Origin: Burkholderiales bacterium | GTDB lineage: Bacteria; Pseudomonadota; Gammaproteobacteria; Burkholderiales; SG8-39 | Length of the DNA stretch: 37,368 nt | Direction of reading: 5' to 3' | Assembly: GCA_023383795.1 (NCBI GenBank) | Contig: JAHDYJ010000010.1 | Span: 36,106-73,473 of the forward strand | Part shown: positions 15,801 to 23,643 of the stretch, in pieces | How the letters are laid out: every line of letters starts with the position of its first letter | How positions within the stretch are numbered: the stretch's first letter is position 1 | Program-made: the position numbers and the translations under genes | The notes under the pieces: generated by a model | The model's input: the letters and a program-made list of their open reading frames with translations, nothing else | What the model was told of the DNA's origin: nothing | Databases searched by the model: none

Positions 15801-15876
15801 GCGGTGCGGACGTCGTAGGGACGAAGCGCGGTAGGATACCCGGATCACGCCGCGCCCGACCGACGCACGACGCACG

Positions 15877-18726
15877 ATGCCCTCCGCTCCTGCCCCGATC
15901 GACGCCGCACGGGCGCCGCAGGACCGGCCTGCGGCGCTGCTCGCGCTCCTGCGCGAGCTTGTGGCCGAGACGCGGAAGGGCGAGCGCGTCGAGGTCTCGC
16001 TCGACAGCCGCCTCGACCGCGACCTCGGCCTCGACAGCCTGGCGCGGGTCGAGATCGGACTGCGCATCGAGCGCGCGTTCGGCGCGCGCGTGCCCGACGA
16101 GGCGCTTGCCGGCGCCGAGACGCCGCGCGACCTGCTCGCCGCGCTCGACGGCGGCGAGGCCGCGCGCGCGACGCGGCACGCGCCGGCCGAGGCGGCGCGC
16201 CTCGAGGAGGTCGCCGGCGCGCCCGATGCGGCGCGCACGCTGCTCGAGATGCTCGACTGGCACGTCGAGCGCCACCCGGATCGGCTGCACGTCACGTTCC
16301 TCGCGAGCGACGAGCAGACGCAGACGCTGTCCTACGGCGCGCTAGCCGAGCGCGCGCGCCGCGCGGCCGCGGGCCTCGCCGCGGCCGGTCTCCGCCCGGG
16401 CGAGGTGTGCGCGATCATGCTGCCCACCTCGCTCGAGTTCTTCGCCGTCTACTGCGGCATCCTGATGGCGGGCGGCGTGCCGGTGCCGATCTATCCGCCC
16501 TTCCGCATGTCGCAGATCGAGGACCATCTGCGGCGCCAGGCGGGCATTCTCGCCAACTGCGAGGCGCGCATCCTGGTCACGGTGCCGGAGGCGAAGCTCG
16601 TCGCCCGGCTGCTCCGCGGCGAGGTGCCCACGCTCAAGCGCGTCGCGACCCCCGAGGAGCTCGAGGAGGGCGATGGCGGTTTCGCGCCGCGGCCGGCTTC
16701 GCCCGACGACATCGCGTTCATCCAGTACACCTCCGGCTCGACCGGCCGGCCGAAGGGCGTCGTGCTGACGCACGCCAACCTGCTCGCGAACATCCGCGCG
16801 ATGGGCCGCGCCGCGCAGGCGACCTCGCGCGACGTGTTCGTCTCCTGGCTGCCGCTCTACCACGACATGGGGCTGATCGGCGCGTGGCTTGCGACCAGCT
16901 ACTTCGCGGTGCACCTCGTGCTGATGTCGCCGGTCGCGTTCCTCGCGCGGCCGTCGCGCTGGCTGTGGGCGATCCACCGCCACCGGGCGACGATCTCGGC
17001 GGCGCCGAACTTCGCCTACGAGATCGTCGCGAGCCGCCTCGCCGAGCACGAGATCGAGGGCGTCGATCTCGCGAGCCTGCGCTGGGCGTTCAACGGCGCC
17101 GAGGCGGTGAACGCCGACACGATGGAGCGCTTCGCCGCGCGCCTCGCGCCGCACGGGCTCGATCGGCGCGCGCTCGCGCCGGTGTACGGGCTCGCCGAGG
17201 TGGCGCTCGACGTCACGTTCCCGCCGCCGCTGCGCGGCGTGCTGGTCGACCACGTCGACCGCGAGACGCTGATGCACGTGCATCGCGCGGTGCCCGCGCC
17301 GCCGGGCAGCCCCGGCACGCAGAAGATCGTGGCGTGCGGCCGCGTGCTGCCGGGCTACGAGCTGCGCATCGCCGACGCGCACGGCCGGGCGCTGCCCGAG
17401 CGGGTCGAGGGGCGCATCGAGTTCCGCGGCCCATCGGCCACGCGGGGCTACTACCGCAACCCGGAGGCGACCGCCGAGCTCTTCGACGGCGACTGGGTCG
17501 TGTCGGGCGATCTCGGCTACGTCGCCGAGGGCGAGCTGTACGTCACCGGCCGCGCCAAGGACATGATCATCCGCGGCGGCCACAACATCTATCCGCACGA
17601 GCTCGAGGAGGCGGTCGGCGCGCTCGAGGGCATCCGCCGCGGCTGCGTCGCGGTGTTCGGGACGCGCGCGGACGGCGAGGCCGGCGAGCGGCTGGTCGTG
17701 CTCGCCGAGACGCGCGAGCCGGACCGCGCGCGCCGCGACGCGCTGCGCGCCGAGATCAACCGGCTCGCGGTCGAGCTGGTCGGCGGACCGGCCGACGAGG
17801 TCGTGCTCGCCCCGCCGCACAGCGTGCTGAAGACCTCGAGCGGCAAGCTGCGCCGCGCCGCGACGCGCGGGCGCTACGAGCGCGGGCGGGGCGGCGCACG
17901 CGGTCGCGCGGTGTGGTGGCAGATCGTGCGGCTCGCGGCCCGCAGCCTGTGGGCGCGCGCGCGCCACGCCGCCGGCGAGGCCGCGGGCGCCCTCTACGGC
18001 GCGTGGTCGTGGCTCGTGTTCGGTGCGGCGACGCTGGCCGGATTCGCCGGCTCGTTCGTGATCCCGGGGCTTGCCGCGCGCCAGGCCGCCGCGCGCGCGC
18101 TCGCGCGGCTCGTCGCCGCCGGCACCGGGCTGCGCATCGCGGTCGAGGGCGTCGCGCATCTGCCGCACGCGCGCGCCTACGTCCTCGTCGCAAACCACGC
18201 GAGCTACGTCGACGCGATCGTCCTGATGGCGGCGCTGCCCGCGCGCGTCGTGTTCGTCGCCAAGTCCGAGCTGCGGCAGAACCGGTTCATGCGGCGGGTG
18301 CTCGAGGCCGTCGGGACGCGGTTCGTCGAGCGCTTCGACGCCGCGCGCGGCATCGAGGACTCGCGCGCGCTCACGGAAGTGGCGGGCGCGGGCGAGTCGC
18401 TCGCGTTCTTCCCGGAGGGCACCTTCGTGCGCGAGCCGGGGCTGCTCGGGTTCCGCATGGGCGCCTTCGTGCTCGCAGCGCAGCAGCGGCTGCCGGTCGT
18501 GCCGGTGGCGCTCGCGGGCACGCGCAAGGCGCTTCCGGCGGACGCCTGGCGGCTGCGGCGCACGGACGTGCGCGTGACCGTGGGCGCGCCGATCGCGCCG
18601 ACCGGCGGCGACTGGGCGGCTGCGGTGCGGCTGCGCGACGCGGCGCGCGCGCACATCCTCGCGCACTGCGGCGAGCCCGACGCCGCCGACCGGCCGCTGC
18701 CTCACATGCAGCGGCCCGCGGGTTGA
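15877..18726 (+). CDS. three-domain fusion: acyl carrier protein - acyl-AMP ligase - PlsC acyltransferase
   Basis: This is one 949-residue protein. An ACP domain spans residues about 18-95, with the phosphopantetheine serine S54 in GLDSLARVE. An ANL-superfamily AMP-binding domain covers about 110-665: YTSGSTGRPKG near 284-294, VSGDLGYVAEGELYVTGRAKD near 545-562, then IRGGHNIYPHELEE, and the closing KTSSGKLRR lysine near 652-660. A hydrophobic segment around 700-730 may anchor it to the membrane. A PlsC-type domain follows, with NHASYVD (773-779) and FFPEGTF (844-850). This suggests activation of a free fatty acid, loading onto the built-in carrier and transfer to a lyso-phospholipid. E. coli Aas has acyltransferase and ligase in the reverse order and no ACP. 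The ligase resembles fatty-acyl-AMP ligases. No good ribosome site is visible. Confidence 0.9.
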   Translation: MPSAPAPIDAARAPQDRPAALLALLRELVAETRKGERVEVSLDSRLDRDLGLDSLARVEIGLRIERAFGARVPDEALAGAETPRDLLAALDGGEAARATRHAPAEAARLEEVAGAPDAARTLLEMLDWHVERHPDRLHVTFLASDEQTQTLSYGALAERARRAAAGLAAAGLRPGEVCAIMLPTSLEFFAVYCGILMAGGVPVPIYPPFRMSQIEDHLRRQAGILANCEARILVTVPEAKLVARLLRGEVPTLKRVATPEELEEGDGGFAPRPASPDDIAFIQYTSGSTGRPKGVVLTHANLLANIRAMGRAAQATSRDVFVSWLPLYHDMGLIGAWLATSYFAVHLVLMSPVAFLARPSRWLWAIHRHRATISAAPNFAYEIVASRLAEHEIEGVDLASLRWAFNGAEAVNADTMERFAARLAPHGLDRRALAPVYGLAEVALDVTFPPPLRGVLVDHVDRETLMHVHRAVPAPPGSPGTQKIVACGRVLPGYELRIADAHGRALPERVEGRIEFRGPSATRGYYRNPEATAELFDGDWVVSGDLGYVAEGELYVTGRAKDMIIRGGHNIYPHELEEAVGALEGIRRGCVAVFGTRADGEAGERLVVLAETREPDRARRDALRAEINRLAVELVGGPADEVVLAPPHSVLKTSSGKLRRAATRGRYERGRGGARGRAVWWQIVRLAARSLWARARHAAGEAAGALYGAWSWLVFGAATLAGFAGSFVIPGLAARQAAARALARLVAAGTGLRIAVEGVAHLPHARAYVLVANHASYVDAIVLMAALPARVVFVAKSELRQNRFMRRVLEAVGTRFVERFDAARGIEDSRALTEVAGAGESLAFFPEGTFVREPGLLGFRMGAFVLAAQQRLPVVPVALAGTRKALPADAWRLRRTDVRVTVGAPIAPTGGDWAAAVRLRDAARAHILAHCGEPDAADRPLPHMQRPAG

Positions 18727-18769
18727 GGCGTCCGCGCGCACGCGCCGCGTTTGCGGCAGAATGCGACTG

Positions 18770-18876
18770 GAACGTATCGCGAGATTCGAAGCAAAGGGTC
18801 CCACCCCTTCCCTCGGCCCCTTGTTCGTACGAGTTCGGGTCGGGAAGAAGTACGACCGCGATCTCGAGATCGCTTC
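18770..18876 (-). repeat. inverted-repeat intergenic element, copy B (107 bp)
   Basis: Read on the minus strand the element starts GAAGCGATCTCGAGATCGCG (18876-18857) and ends with the inverted counterpart starting at 18770 (GAACGTATCGCGAGATTCG on the plus strand). Its first 30 or so bases are nearly identical to copy C (GAAGC-ATCTC-AGATCGCGGTCGT, then CTTCCCGA). The interior has CGAACAAGGGG and GGGACCC, in the order found in copy A. It lies just upstream of the bicupin gene. Confidence 0.65.
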
Positions 18877-18971
18877 AAGCCGAAGATCGGGCGGATCGAC
18901 GCCCGGCATGACGAGCGCCAGGAGCACGCGGCAGCCGCCGTCTTTCCGGTTTCTTCGAGGAGCATTCAAGC

Positions 18972-19829
18972 ATGTCATCGATCAGCGACATCTCGATCGT
19001 CGATTCGAACACTGCCGCGGCCAGGTCCGTCGCCCACGGAACCGAACGGGAGCTCTGCAGCCCGGCGTTGTGCGGGGCGAGGAATCTCACCGTCTACCGG
19101 CGAACGGTGTCGCCGGGGCGCCAGCTCGACTTGCGCGCCGGCGGCGACTATCACCTCGCGTACGTCATGGCCCCGGCCACAGGCACGATTCATTTCGGCG
19201 GCAAGACCCACGAAGCCGAGGAAGGCGCCGGCGTGCTGCTGCAGCCGGGCGAAGCGGCGCGGTTCGAGGCCGCGGGGTCCGCGATCGAGCTCCTGCACAT
19301 GGTGGTGCCGAAGCCGCCGGCGGCGGTCGAAGCGGGGCTGCCCGGAGGACCGGGATACTTCTTCAACCGCAAGTCGCTCCGCGCGCTGAGCGACGCGAGC
19401 GGCGGCCGCGTGCGCCGCTTCTGCGCCGAGTCGAGCGTCCGGCTCAAGGACGGCAGCCGCCTCACTCAGACCAACGCCATCCAGGCCGGCGAGATGCACT
19501 ACAAGGCGGGCGGCAGCTCGCCCTACCACGTGCACCACGGCACCGACGCCAATCCGGACGGCCCGTATCACTGCTACGTGACCTTCAAGGGACGCGGCGT
19601 GGTCGAGGTGGAGAACGAGTTCCGCGAGATCGAGCCCGGCACGCTCGTGTACTTCCCGCCCGGGGTGCCGCACCGGCTCCGCTCGCACGGCGGTCCGCTC
19701 GACTACTTCGAGATCCAGGCGTGGCGCAGCTTCAAGACCACGGTCCTCAGCGAGGAAGCCCAGGGCCTCAAGTGGTTCTACGAGCCCGACGGTCCGAACG
19801 CGGTGCCGATGGAGTGGAACCAGAGCTAG
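18972..19829 (+). CDS. bicupin (two-cupin-domain) protein
   Basis: This 285-residue beta-barrel protein has two cupin repeats. The N-terminal repeat (about 35-115) has DYHLAYVMAPATGTIHFGG and EEGAGVLLQPGEAARF but few metal-binding histidines. The C-terminal repeat (about 165-260) has a fuller metal site: SSPYHVHHGTDANPDGPYHCYVTFKG, then EIEPGTLVYFPPGVPHRL. Only the second domain therefore looks competent to bind a metal. Bicupins include dioxygenases, isomerases, decarboxylases and seed-storage-like proteins; none can be assigned here. GAGGAG lies about ten bases before ATG. The gene is bracketed by two direct copies of the inverted-repeat element, and its stop codon lies at the edge of copy C. 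Confidence 0.85.
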   Translation: MSSISDISIVDSNTAAARSVAHGTERELCSPALCGARNLTVYRRTVSPGRQLDLRAGGDYHLAYVMAPATGTIHFGGKTHEAEEGAGVLLQPGEAARFEAAGSAIELLHMVVPKPPAAVEAGLPGGPGYFFNRKSLRALSDASGGRVRRFCAESSVRLKDGSRLTQTNAIQAGEMHYKAGGSSPYHVHHGTDANPDGPYHCYVTFKGRGVVEVENEFREIEPGTLVYFPPGVPHRLRSHGGPLDYFEIQAWRSFKTTVLSEEAQGLKWFYEPDGPNAVPMEWNQS

Positions 19830-19913
19830 AACCCATCTCGAAGTGCGAGTGCGCTCGCGAAAGAGGGATCCCTCAGTTCGGGAAGAGCACGACCGCGATC
19901 TTGAGATAGCTTC
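19829..19913 (-). repeat. inverted-repeat intergenic element, copy C (85 bp)
   Basis: The left end GAACCCATCTCGAAGT (plus strand, from 19829) and the right end GAAGCTATCTCAAGAT (minus strand, from 19913) agree at 11-12 of 16 positions as terminal inverted repeats. The interior contains the palindrome GAGGGATCCCTC (19864-19875). The minus-strand right half is nearly identical to copy B. The element begins at the last base of the bicupin stop codon and ends seven bases before the Rnk-like stop, so it fills the convergent gap. Confidence 0.65.
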
Positions 19914-19919
19914 CGGCCG

Positions 19920-20315
19920 CTAGCCGCCGTCGGACACGCCCGACTCGGCAGCGGACGCGTCCGGCGGCAGGACCGCCTCCACGCGGAGCCTGCGGCGCGA
20001 GCCGTCGGGGAACGCCCACTCGATCGCCTGCCCGGTCGACAGACCGAGCAACGCGGCGCCGACCGGCGCGAGCACCGAGATCCTGCCTTGGGCGGCGTCC
20101 GCCTCCGGCGGGTAGACGATCGTCACGGCGCGGCGCTCGCCGGTGGTCTCGTCGACATAGCGCACCCGGGAGCGCATCCGGACGACGTCCGCCGGCAGCG
20201 CCTCCGCGGACACCACGATCGCCCGCTCGAGCTCGCGCTGCAGCTGCTCGTGGGGCCGGAAGGCGCGCAGGATCGCGAGGTCGCGATCGGCAATCATCAG
20301 CAAGTCGGGGTTCAT
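19920..20315 (-). CDS. rnk: Rnk / GreA-GreB C-terminal-domain protein (first of two)
   Basis: This 131-residue protein matches E. coli Rnk (regulator of nucleoside diphosphate kinase, about 136 residues) in length and motifs. A short N-terminal coiled segment (PHEQLQRELERAIVV) is followed by LPADVVRMRSRVRYVD, VTIVYPPEAD, and ISVLAPVGAALLGLSTGQAIEW, the FKBP-like C-terminal domain shared with GreA. Rnk binds RNA polymerase. The acidic finger of GreA is absent, so transcript-cleavage activity is not expected. GGAGAAG precedes ATG. A 19-nt semi-palindromic motif lies about 105 bases upstream. A second, diverged copy lies at 21109-21525. Confidence 0.9.
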   Translation of the reverse strand: MNPDLLMIADRDLAILRAFRPHEQLQRELERAIVVSAEALPADVVRMRSRVRYVDETTGERRAVTIVYPPEADAAQGRISVLAPVGAALLGLSTGQAIEWAFPDGSRRRLRVEAVLPPDASAAESGVSDGG

Positions 20316-20420
20316 CGGGCTTCTCCAGGGCGTAACGGCCGCGCGCGACTCGCCGCGCGCGTACCTGAGTTCAGTTGGGGGCCGTGGTCGCCGAATGCGA
20401 GACCTCGGCGCGGAACCGGC

Positions 20421-20439
20421 GTGTTTCCCTCGCGGACAC
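20421..20439 (+). repeat. dispersed 19-nt semi-palindrome, copy 1
   Basis: GTGTTTCCCTCGCGGACAC fits the pattern GYGTTTCCSYSGCGGACAC shared with 22031-22049 and 23625-23643. It lies in the 231-bp gap upstream of the Rnk-like gene. The outer arms (GTGT...ACAC and TCC...GGA) are roughly complementary, as in a dimeric-regulator site or a small hairpin. Confidence 0.55.
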
Positions 20440-20546
20440 ACCCGCCATCAGCCGCTTCGTCCGGCCAGAACGCTCACCGCCGCGAAACCGATGCCGACGA
20501 GCGCGGGTAGACGTCTCCGTTCAACGCGCGTGCGAGCCGCCCGCGG

Positions 20547-21134
20547 TCAAGCGGCCGCCGGCCCCGGGTCTCGGACGACCGGCGCGTAGTGGCTGAGCCG
20601 CATCCACACTTCGCCTGTGCCGTCGGTGAGCGCGTCCAGCCAGGCCGGGTATCCGAGCAGCTCGGCCTGCGTCGCCCGCGCGCGCACGACGCACGCGCCG
20701 CGGTGGAACGAGATTTCGCCGAGTTCGGCGTCGCGGCGCTGGAGATCCTTCCGCACCTCGGGCGCGAGGCGCCGCGGCGCGCGTACCACCACCGCCATCA
20801 CCGGCTCGCGGACCTCGTCGCCCGAATGGTAGTGCACCTGCGCCGGCCGGATCGCGACGTGCGGACCGTACCAGTTGCCGAGCGCGCGCGCCGGCCCGGC
20901 GAGCGCCATCTCCGTCGCGCCGAGCACGCGCAGGCCCCGGTACGAGGGCTCGTAGAACACGTCCTTTCCGGGCACGCCGAGGCGCGCGACGGCCTCGTTC
21001 GCGAACGCGAGCTGGAAGGCGTGCACCCGGCTGCGGACCAGCTGCTGCACGGGAAAGGCGGCGAGCCGCGGGTCGTCGGCGACCGCGCGCGCCGCGGCGG
21101 CCCGCGCTTCAGACGAGAGCGAGAGCTTCCGCAT
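20547..21134 (-). CDS. stand-alone EF-G C-terminal (domain V)-like protein
   Basis: This 195-residue protein has no GTPase motifs. From about residue 108 it reads REPVMAVVVRAPRRLAPEVRK, then DLQRRDAELGEI, then ATQAELLGYPAWLDALTDGTGEVWM and LSHYAPV. This parallels the end of translation factor EF-G: LEPIM, the DLNRRRG helix, MFGYATDLRSLTQGRA, then FDHYAPV. The first 100 residues (helical start, then DVFYEPSYRGLRVLGATEMAL) are less clear and could be a remnant of domain IV. It might act on the ribosome by mimicry, or be a domesticated fragment. Its start overlaps the end of the upstream Rnk-like gene by 26 bp, suggesting coupling. GGAG lies upstream with GAAGG next to ATG. Confidence 0.7.
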   Translation of the reverse strand: MRKLSLSSEARAAAARAVADDPRLAAFPVQQLVRSRVHAFQLAFANEAVARLGVPGKDVFYEPSYRGLRVLGATEMALAGPARALGNWYGPHVAIRPAQVHYHSGDEVREPVMAVVVRAPRRLAPEVRKDLQRRDAELGEISFHRGACVVRARATQAELLGYPAWLDALTDGTGEVWMRLSHYAPVVRDPGPAAA

Positions 21135-21525
21135 CCTTCGCTCTCCGCTGTCTCACGTCGACGATCCGCACCGGCAACCGGCGGCCGTCGGGCAAGAGGA
21201 CGGTCGCGACGGCGCCGACGCGCCGTCCGAGCAGCGCGCGGCCGACCGGCGAGAGGACCGAGACGCGTCCCGCGCCCGCGTCGGCCTGCGCCGGGAACGC
21301 GAGGGTCACCGTGCGGCGCCGCCCGTCCGCATCGGCGTAGTCGACGCTCGCGCCTATCGCCACCACGTCGGCTGGGAGGTCGTCGACGCCGACGATGCGC
21401 GCGCCGGCGAGCGTCGCCGCGAGCGCGGCTGCGGCGTCGTCCTCGATGCGCGCCCGGTCGCCGAGCATGAGGGCGAGCGCGTGCGCGTCGCCCGCGTGTA
21501 TCAGGACATCACGTGGATCGCTCAT
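21109..21525 (-). CDS. Rnk / GreA-GreB C-terminal-domain protein (second, divergent)
   Basis: This 138-residue protein shares the Rnk layout with the gene at 19920-20315: LPADVVAIGASVDYAD, VTLAFPAQAD and RVSVLSPVGRALLGRRVGAVATVLLPDGR, with a helical N-terminus (VLIHAGDAHALALMLGDRARI). Start 21525 is chosen because GGAG lies six bases upstream; an ATG two codons earlier would abut that site. It overlaps the EF-G-like gene by 26 bp. The two Rnk-like proteins are clearly diverged, so this is an old duplication or separate acquisition. An RNA-polymerase-binding role is inferred from the family. Confidence 0.82.
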   Translation of the reverse strand: MSDPRDVLIHAGDAHALALMLGDRARIEDDAAAALAATLAGARIVGVDDLPADVVAIGASVDYADADGRRRTVTLAFPAQADAGAGRVSVLSPVGRALLGRRVGAVATVLLPDGRRLPVRIVDVRQRRAKDAEALALV

Positions 21526-21740
21526 CTGCATCTCCAGAAATCGGTCGTGCCAGGGCCGCTCCGGCGTCGTGTCCGGATCGCGCGGCCGCGAAGCGCCGTA
21601 CGCCTTCGCGTCGGCGCTCGATCCCGGTAGCGCGGCGGCGGGCGCGCGGCTACCGGGCGCGCGTGGGAAAGGCCGTAGCGCCTCGGGGATGCCGCGACCG
21701 CGGATGCGCCGCGGCGGGGCCGGTGCGCGGAGCGCCCGCG

Positions 21741-21756
21741 CCGGCATGCATGCCGG
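21741..21756. repeat. perfect 16-bp palindrome
   Basis: CCGGCATGCATGCCGG is its own reverse complement over 16 bases. It sits between divergent transcription units, about 215 bases upstream of the second Rnk-like gene and 310 upstream of the LysR gene. It could be an operator for a dimeric regulator; no family match is claimed. Confidence 0.6.
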
Positions 21757-22030
21757 ATTCGCCCCGGCGCGGGGCAAGCTCGAAGTCGATCACGACGCTT
21801 CCACCCATCGAAAGACTGGTGCGGCGCGGGGGCCCGCCCTGCGCCGCATCAGCACCGGAATCCGCACGCGCATCCGACCCGCACGGGAGCCGATTCCGGG
21901 ATAATCCGCTCCGCGAGCGCTGCGTCGCTTCGGCGACTGCTCGTCGCCGGGCGGGTGATGCGCCCTCATCCAACGTCACCGATGATAGCGGCCGGCCGCG
22001 CCCCTGATTAGCCGGCACCGGCGAACCACA

Positions 22031-22049
22031 GCGTTTCCGCCGCGGACAC
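22031..22049 (+). repeat. dispersed 19-nt semi-palindrome, copy 2
   Basis: GCGTTTCCGCCGCGGACAC lies 17 bases before the LysR start, spanning where a leader or -10 region would fall, so a bound protein would block or shape expression of that gene. It is preceded by AACCACA; copies 4 and 5 are preceded by similar AACAACA tracts. Confidence 0.55.
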
Positions 22050-22065
22050 ACCGAAGGGCAGCGCG

Positions 22066-22992
22066 ATGCAGGACCTGAACGACATGGTGACCTTCGCCCG
22101 CGTCGTCGAGGCGAAGAGCTTCTCCGAGGCCGCGCGGCGCATGCACGCGTCGAAGTCGCGCGTGAGCAAGGCGATCGCCAAGCTCGAGCGCTCGCTCGGC
22201 GCGCGGCTGCTCAACCGCAGCACGCGCGGGCTGAGCCTGACCGAGGTGGGCGCCGCCTTCTACGAGCACTGCGCCCGCATCGTGGAGGAGGCCGAGCAGG
22301 CCGAGCAGGTGGTGAGCCACCTGCACGCCGAGCCGCGCGGGGTGCTCAAGGTGACCGCCTCGGTCGCCTTCGGCACGCTGCACGTGGCGCCCGCGCTGCC
22401 GGAGTTCCTTGCGCGCCACCCGGAGCTGCGCATCGACATGACGATCAGCGACCGGGTCGTCGACCTGGTCGAGGAGGGCTACGATCTCGGTGTGCGCATC
22501 ACGCGCGAGCCGGGCCTGAACCTCGTCGCGCGCAAGCTCGCGCCGGTGCGCCGGGTGATCTGCGCGACCCCGGGCTACTTCAAGCGGCGCGGGGTCCCGA
22601 AGAACCCGGCGGACCTGGCGGGCCACAACTGCCTGCACTACACGGCGTTCGGCGGGCCGAGCGAGTGGCGCCTGCGCGGCCCGCAGAAGGAATTTGCCGT
22701 GCCGGTCGCCGGCTCGCTGCGGATCAACGACGACGAGGCGCTGTCGCAGGCGGTGCTCGGCGGGCTCGGTGTCGCGCTGCTGCCGACCTTCATCATCGGC
22801 AAGGAGTTGCAGGCCGGGCGGCTGCAGGCGGTGCTCGCGGACTACGTTCCGCTCGAGCAGCACGTCTACGCCGTGCACCTGCCCAACGTCCACCTGCCGC
22901 CGAAGATCCGCGCGTTCGTCGATTTCCTGCGCGCGCGGTTCGGCCCGGAGCCCTACTGGGACCGGCCCGACGCGGCGCGCGCGCGGCGGTGA
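22066..22992 (+). CDS. LysR-family transcriptional regulator (CrgA/DmlR-like)
   Basis: This 308-residue regulator has an N-terminal winged helix-turn-helix (about 5-65: FARVVEAKSFSEAARRMHASKSRVSKAIAKLERSLGARLLNRSTRGLSLTEVG). A LysR substrate-binding domain follows from about 90 (GVLKVTASVAFGTLHVAPALPEFLARHPELRIDMTISD, then VEEGYDLGVRI, then SLRINDDEALSQAVLGGLGVALLPTFI). The LxITA-equivalent VTASVAFG and the VDLVEEGYDLGVRI segment are typical of the CrgA/DmlR subgroup. AAGGG lies about nine bases before ATG. No divergent metabolic gene adjoins it: the upstream neighbour across 540 bp is the Rnk-like unit, and it converges with the UspA gene. The target is unknown. Confidence 0.93.
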   Translation: MQDLNDMVTFARVVEAKSFSEAARRMHASKSRVSKAIAKLERSLGARLLNRSTRGLSLTEVGAAFYEHCARIVEEAEQAEQVVSHLHAEPRGVLKVTASVAFGTLHVAPALPEFLARHPELRIDMTISDRVVDLVEEGYDLGVRITREPGLNLVARKLAPVRRVICATPGYFKRRGVPKNPADLAGHNCLHYTAFGGPSEWRLRGPQKEFAVPVAGSLRINDDEALSQAVLGGLGVALLPTFIIGKELQAGRLQAVLADYVPLEQHVYAVHLPNVHLPPKIRAFVDFLRARFGPEPYWDRPDAARARR

Positions 22993-23031
22993 TCCGGAAA
23001 CGCGACCGACCCCGCGCGGGCCGCGTCGGTC

Positions 23032-23529
23032 TCACTTCACGAGCGTGACCGGAACGTCCGCGGCCCGCACGACGCGCGCCGCCACCGAGCCGAGGAGCAG
23101 GTTCCCGAGGGCGCTCATGCCTCGCGTTCCCATGACGATGCGGTCGATGCCGTGATCGTCGGCGTAACGGGCGATGGTTTCCGCCGGGCTGCCGAGGACA
23201 ACCGATGCCCGGTACCGGAGGCCGCGCCGTTCCAGCAGCTCGCGCGCCCGCTCGAGCGCCTTCGCGCCGTCCGTGCGCCGGAGGCGCCGCACCACCTCGG
23301 CGGTGACCGTCCGTCCCACATCGCCGCTCATGAGCGGCGGCTGCACGTTGAGAAGGTGGATCTCCGCACGGCCGCCCTGGCCGAGCGAGGCGATCAGGTG
23401 AGCGACCGCCCGCAGCGCACCGACCGATCCGTCGACCGGCAGCAGCACTTTGTCGATCGTGCGCTCGGCGCTTGCGCCGGCGCGCGGGCGCTTTCCCGCC
23501 TCATGGAGCGGGTTCGCAGCGTAGTACAC
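23032..23529 (-). CDS. universal stress protein (UspA family), GTG start
   Basis: This 165-residue single-domain USP has a short N-terminal extension (to about residue 25), then TIDKVLLPVDGSVGALRAVAHL, where the acidic ATP-binding aspartate D34 lies in PVDGS. After the variable middle come GSPAETIARYADDHGIDRIVMGTRG, MSALGNLLLGSVAARVVRAADVPVTLV. GTRGMSALGNLLLGS fits the G-x2-G-x9-G-S ATP-binding signature, so it should bind ATP. No ATG lies near a ribosome site; the GTG at 23529 sits four bases after AAGGAGG. USPs act in starvation, oxidative and low-oxygen survival. It is minus-strand, downstream of the amidase block, with copy 3 of the 19-nt motif about 95 bases upstream. Confidence 0.93.
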   Translation of the reverse strand: MYYAANPLHEAGKRPRAGASAERTIDKVLLPVDGSVGALRAVAHLIASLGQGGRAEIHLLNVQPPLMSGDVGRTVTAEVVRRLRRTDGAKALERARELLERRGLRYRASVVLGSPAETIARYADDHGIDRIVMGTRGMSALGNLLLGSVAARVVRAADVPVTLVK

Positions 23530-23624
23530 GGCACCTCCTTTTCTGCTCGGCGTCGGACCGGTCGTGTCCCGAATCGAGGATCGGGGCGGTTCCGCGAATC
23601 GAAAGCCCCCGCTTCCGAATCGCG

Positions 23625-23643
23625 GTGTTTCCGCGGCGGACAC
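23625..23643 (+). repeat. dispersed 19-nt semi-palindrome, copy 3
   Basis: GTGTTTCCGCGGCGGACAC is the most symmetric copy. It lies in the 229-bp gap upstream of the UspA gene. Copies 1, 2 and 3 agree at 15 of 19 positions. Confidence 0.55.

Larger units (their letters stand above)
21526..22065. other. 540-bp intergenic region without a supported gene
   Basis: Open frames cross this stretch, but they are Arg/Pro/Ala-rich, lack ribosome sites and show no domain. It holds a perfect 16-bp palindrome (21741-21756), a short AT-containing spot near 21900 (GGGATAATCC) that could serve as a promoter element, and copy 2 of the dispersed 19-nt motif just before the LysR gene. It separates the minus-strand Rnk/EF-G-like unit from the plus-strand LysR gene, so both promoters should lie here. 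Confidence 0.5.

Noticed and set aside
21650..22051. A 133-codon minus-strand frame in the 540-bp gap before the LysR gene
   Set aside because: Its start lies inside the dispersed motif, no ribosome site is present, and composition is random-like.
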